From Paracoccaceae bacterium (GTDB taxonomy: Bacteria; Pseudomonadota; Alphaproteobacteria; Rhodobacterales; Rhodobacteraceae): DNA of 5,221 nt. Positions 4,836 through 5,221 of the stretch are shown here, one piece after another. The notes under the pieces are model-generated. The model did no database searches, was not told the origin of the DNA, and was given only the letters and a program-made list of their open reading frames with translations. A program made the translations under genes and the position numbers. The stretch covers positions 1 through 5,221 of the forward strand of contig JALSRF010000044.1 of the NCBI GenBank assembly GCA_026984895.1, in the 5' to 3' direction. Positions within the stretch are counted from its first letter, which is position 1; each line of letters opens with the position of its first letter.

Positions 4836-5221
4836 ATGGCAACCATCCTGCTTTTCGCCCCGCTGATCGGCGCGATCATTGCCGGCTTCGGCTGGCGGCT
4901 GATCGGGGAAACCGCGGCGCAGTGGCTGACCACGGGGCTGCTGTTCCTGTCGGCGCTGCTCAGCTGGATCGTCTTCCTGACGCTGGATCCGACCCAGACC
5001 GAGCACATCCAGGTGCTGCGCTGGATCGAGAGCGGTACGCTCGCCACCGACTGGGGGCTGCGCATCGACCGGCTGACCTCGATCATGCTGATCGTGGTCA
5101 CGACCGTGTCCAGCCTCGTGCATCTCTATTCCTTCGGCTACATGGCGCATGATGACAATTTCGCCGACGGATACCCCTACAAGGCGCGTTTCTTCGCCTA
5201 TCTGTCGTTCTTCACCTTCTC
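4836..5221 (+). CDS. nuoL: NADH-quinone oxidoreductase subunit L, N-terminal part (3' end outside window)
   Basis: This is the first 128 residues of NuoL (ND5 homologue), the distal antiporter-like proton-pumping subunit; the family is usually 600-700 residues or longer. The frame opens at ATG 4836, seven bases after the nuoK stop codon begins to end, with AAGGGG (4821-4826) nine bases upstream, and stays open to the window edge. It begins M-A-T-I-L-L-F-A-P-L-I-G-A-I. Hydrophobic segments lie near residues 2-22, 32-49 and 82-98. The last is followed by the ND5-type block S-L-V-H-L-Y-S-F-G-Y-M-A-H-D and then F-F-A-Y-L-S-F-F-T-F, a reliable NuoL marker that separates it from NuoM and NuoN. The pump-channel Lys and Glu residues lie beyond the window, so they cannot be checked. 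nuoM and nuoN would be expected next. Confidence 0.96.
   Translation, partial: MATILLFAPLIGAIIAGFGWRLIGETAAQWLTTGLLFLSALLSWIVFLTLDPTQTEHIQVLRWIESGTLATDWGLRIDRLTSIMLIVVTTVSSLVHLYSFGYMAHDDNFADGYPYKARFFAYLSFFTF

Noticed and set aside
3153..5150. Long antisense open frame of 665 codons opposite nuoI to nuoL
   Set aside because: Same artefact: rich in His, Gln, Asp and Arg, no recognisable domain, and fully opposite conserved complex I genes.

Overview
This window is an internal piece of a 14-gene type respiratory complex I (NADH:ubiquinone oxidoreductase, nuo) operon. All genes are on the + strand. The sequence is visibly GC-rich with strong G/C-ending codon preference. The protein sequences (the NuoI block around its two ferredoxin motifs, the NuoK start MVGLEHYL, the long NuoL N-terminus) and the small accessory genes scattered between nuo genes resemble the Rhodobacter/Paracoccus group of Alphaproteobacteria. 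The Rhodobacterales assignment is from recalled family patterns, not from a search.

Layout: 3' part of nuoG (1-734); a predicted secreted lipoprotein (734-1165); nuoH (1178-2215); a methyltransferase-like gene with a GTG start (2217-2921); nuoI (2924-3409); a carboxymuconolactone-decarboxylase-like gene (3406-3813); nuoJ (3810-4424); a possible 38-residue membrane peptide (4421-4537); nuoK (4524-4829); and the 5' part of nuoL (4836 to window end). Genes are packed with 0-20 base gaps or 1-4 base stop/start overlaps. I see no internal terminator or convincing promoter, which fits a single long transcript with translational coupling. No RNA genes, mobile elements, CRISPR arrays or origins are visible.

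Functionally, NuoG and NuoI belong to the peripheral arm, which carries electrons over iron-sulfur clusters from NADH to quinone. NuoH forms the quinone-site/membrane interface, and NuoJ, NuoK and NuoL are membrane-arm subunits involved in proton translocation. The core subunits look intact and ordinary. The unusual content is the accessory genes, above all the methyltransferase-like gene between nuoH and nuoI. It uses rarer codons than its neighbours, seems to lack a segment usual for its family, and is flanked by similar short sequences at its two junctions. The lipoprotein, the cysteine-free CMD-like protein and the tiny basic membrane peptide are the other candidates for undescribed complex I accessory or assembly factors.
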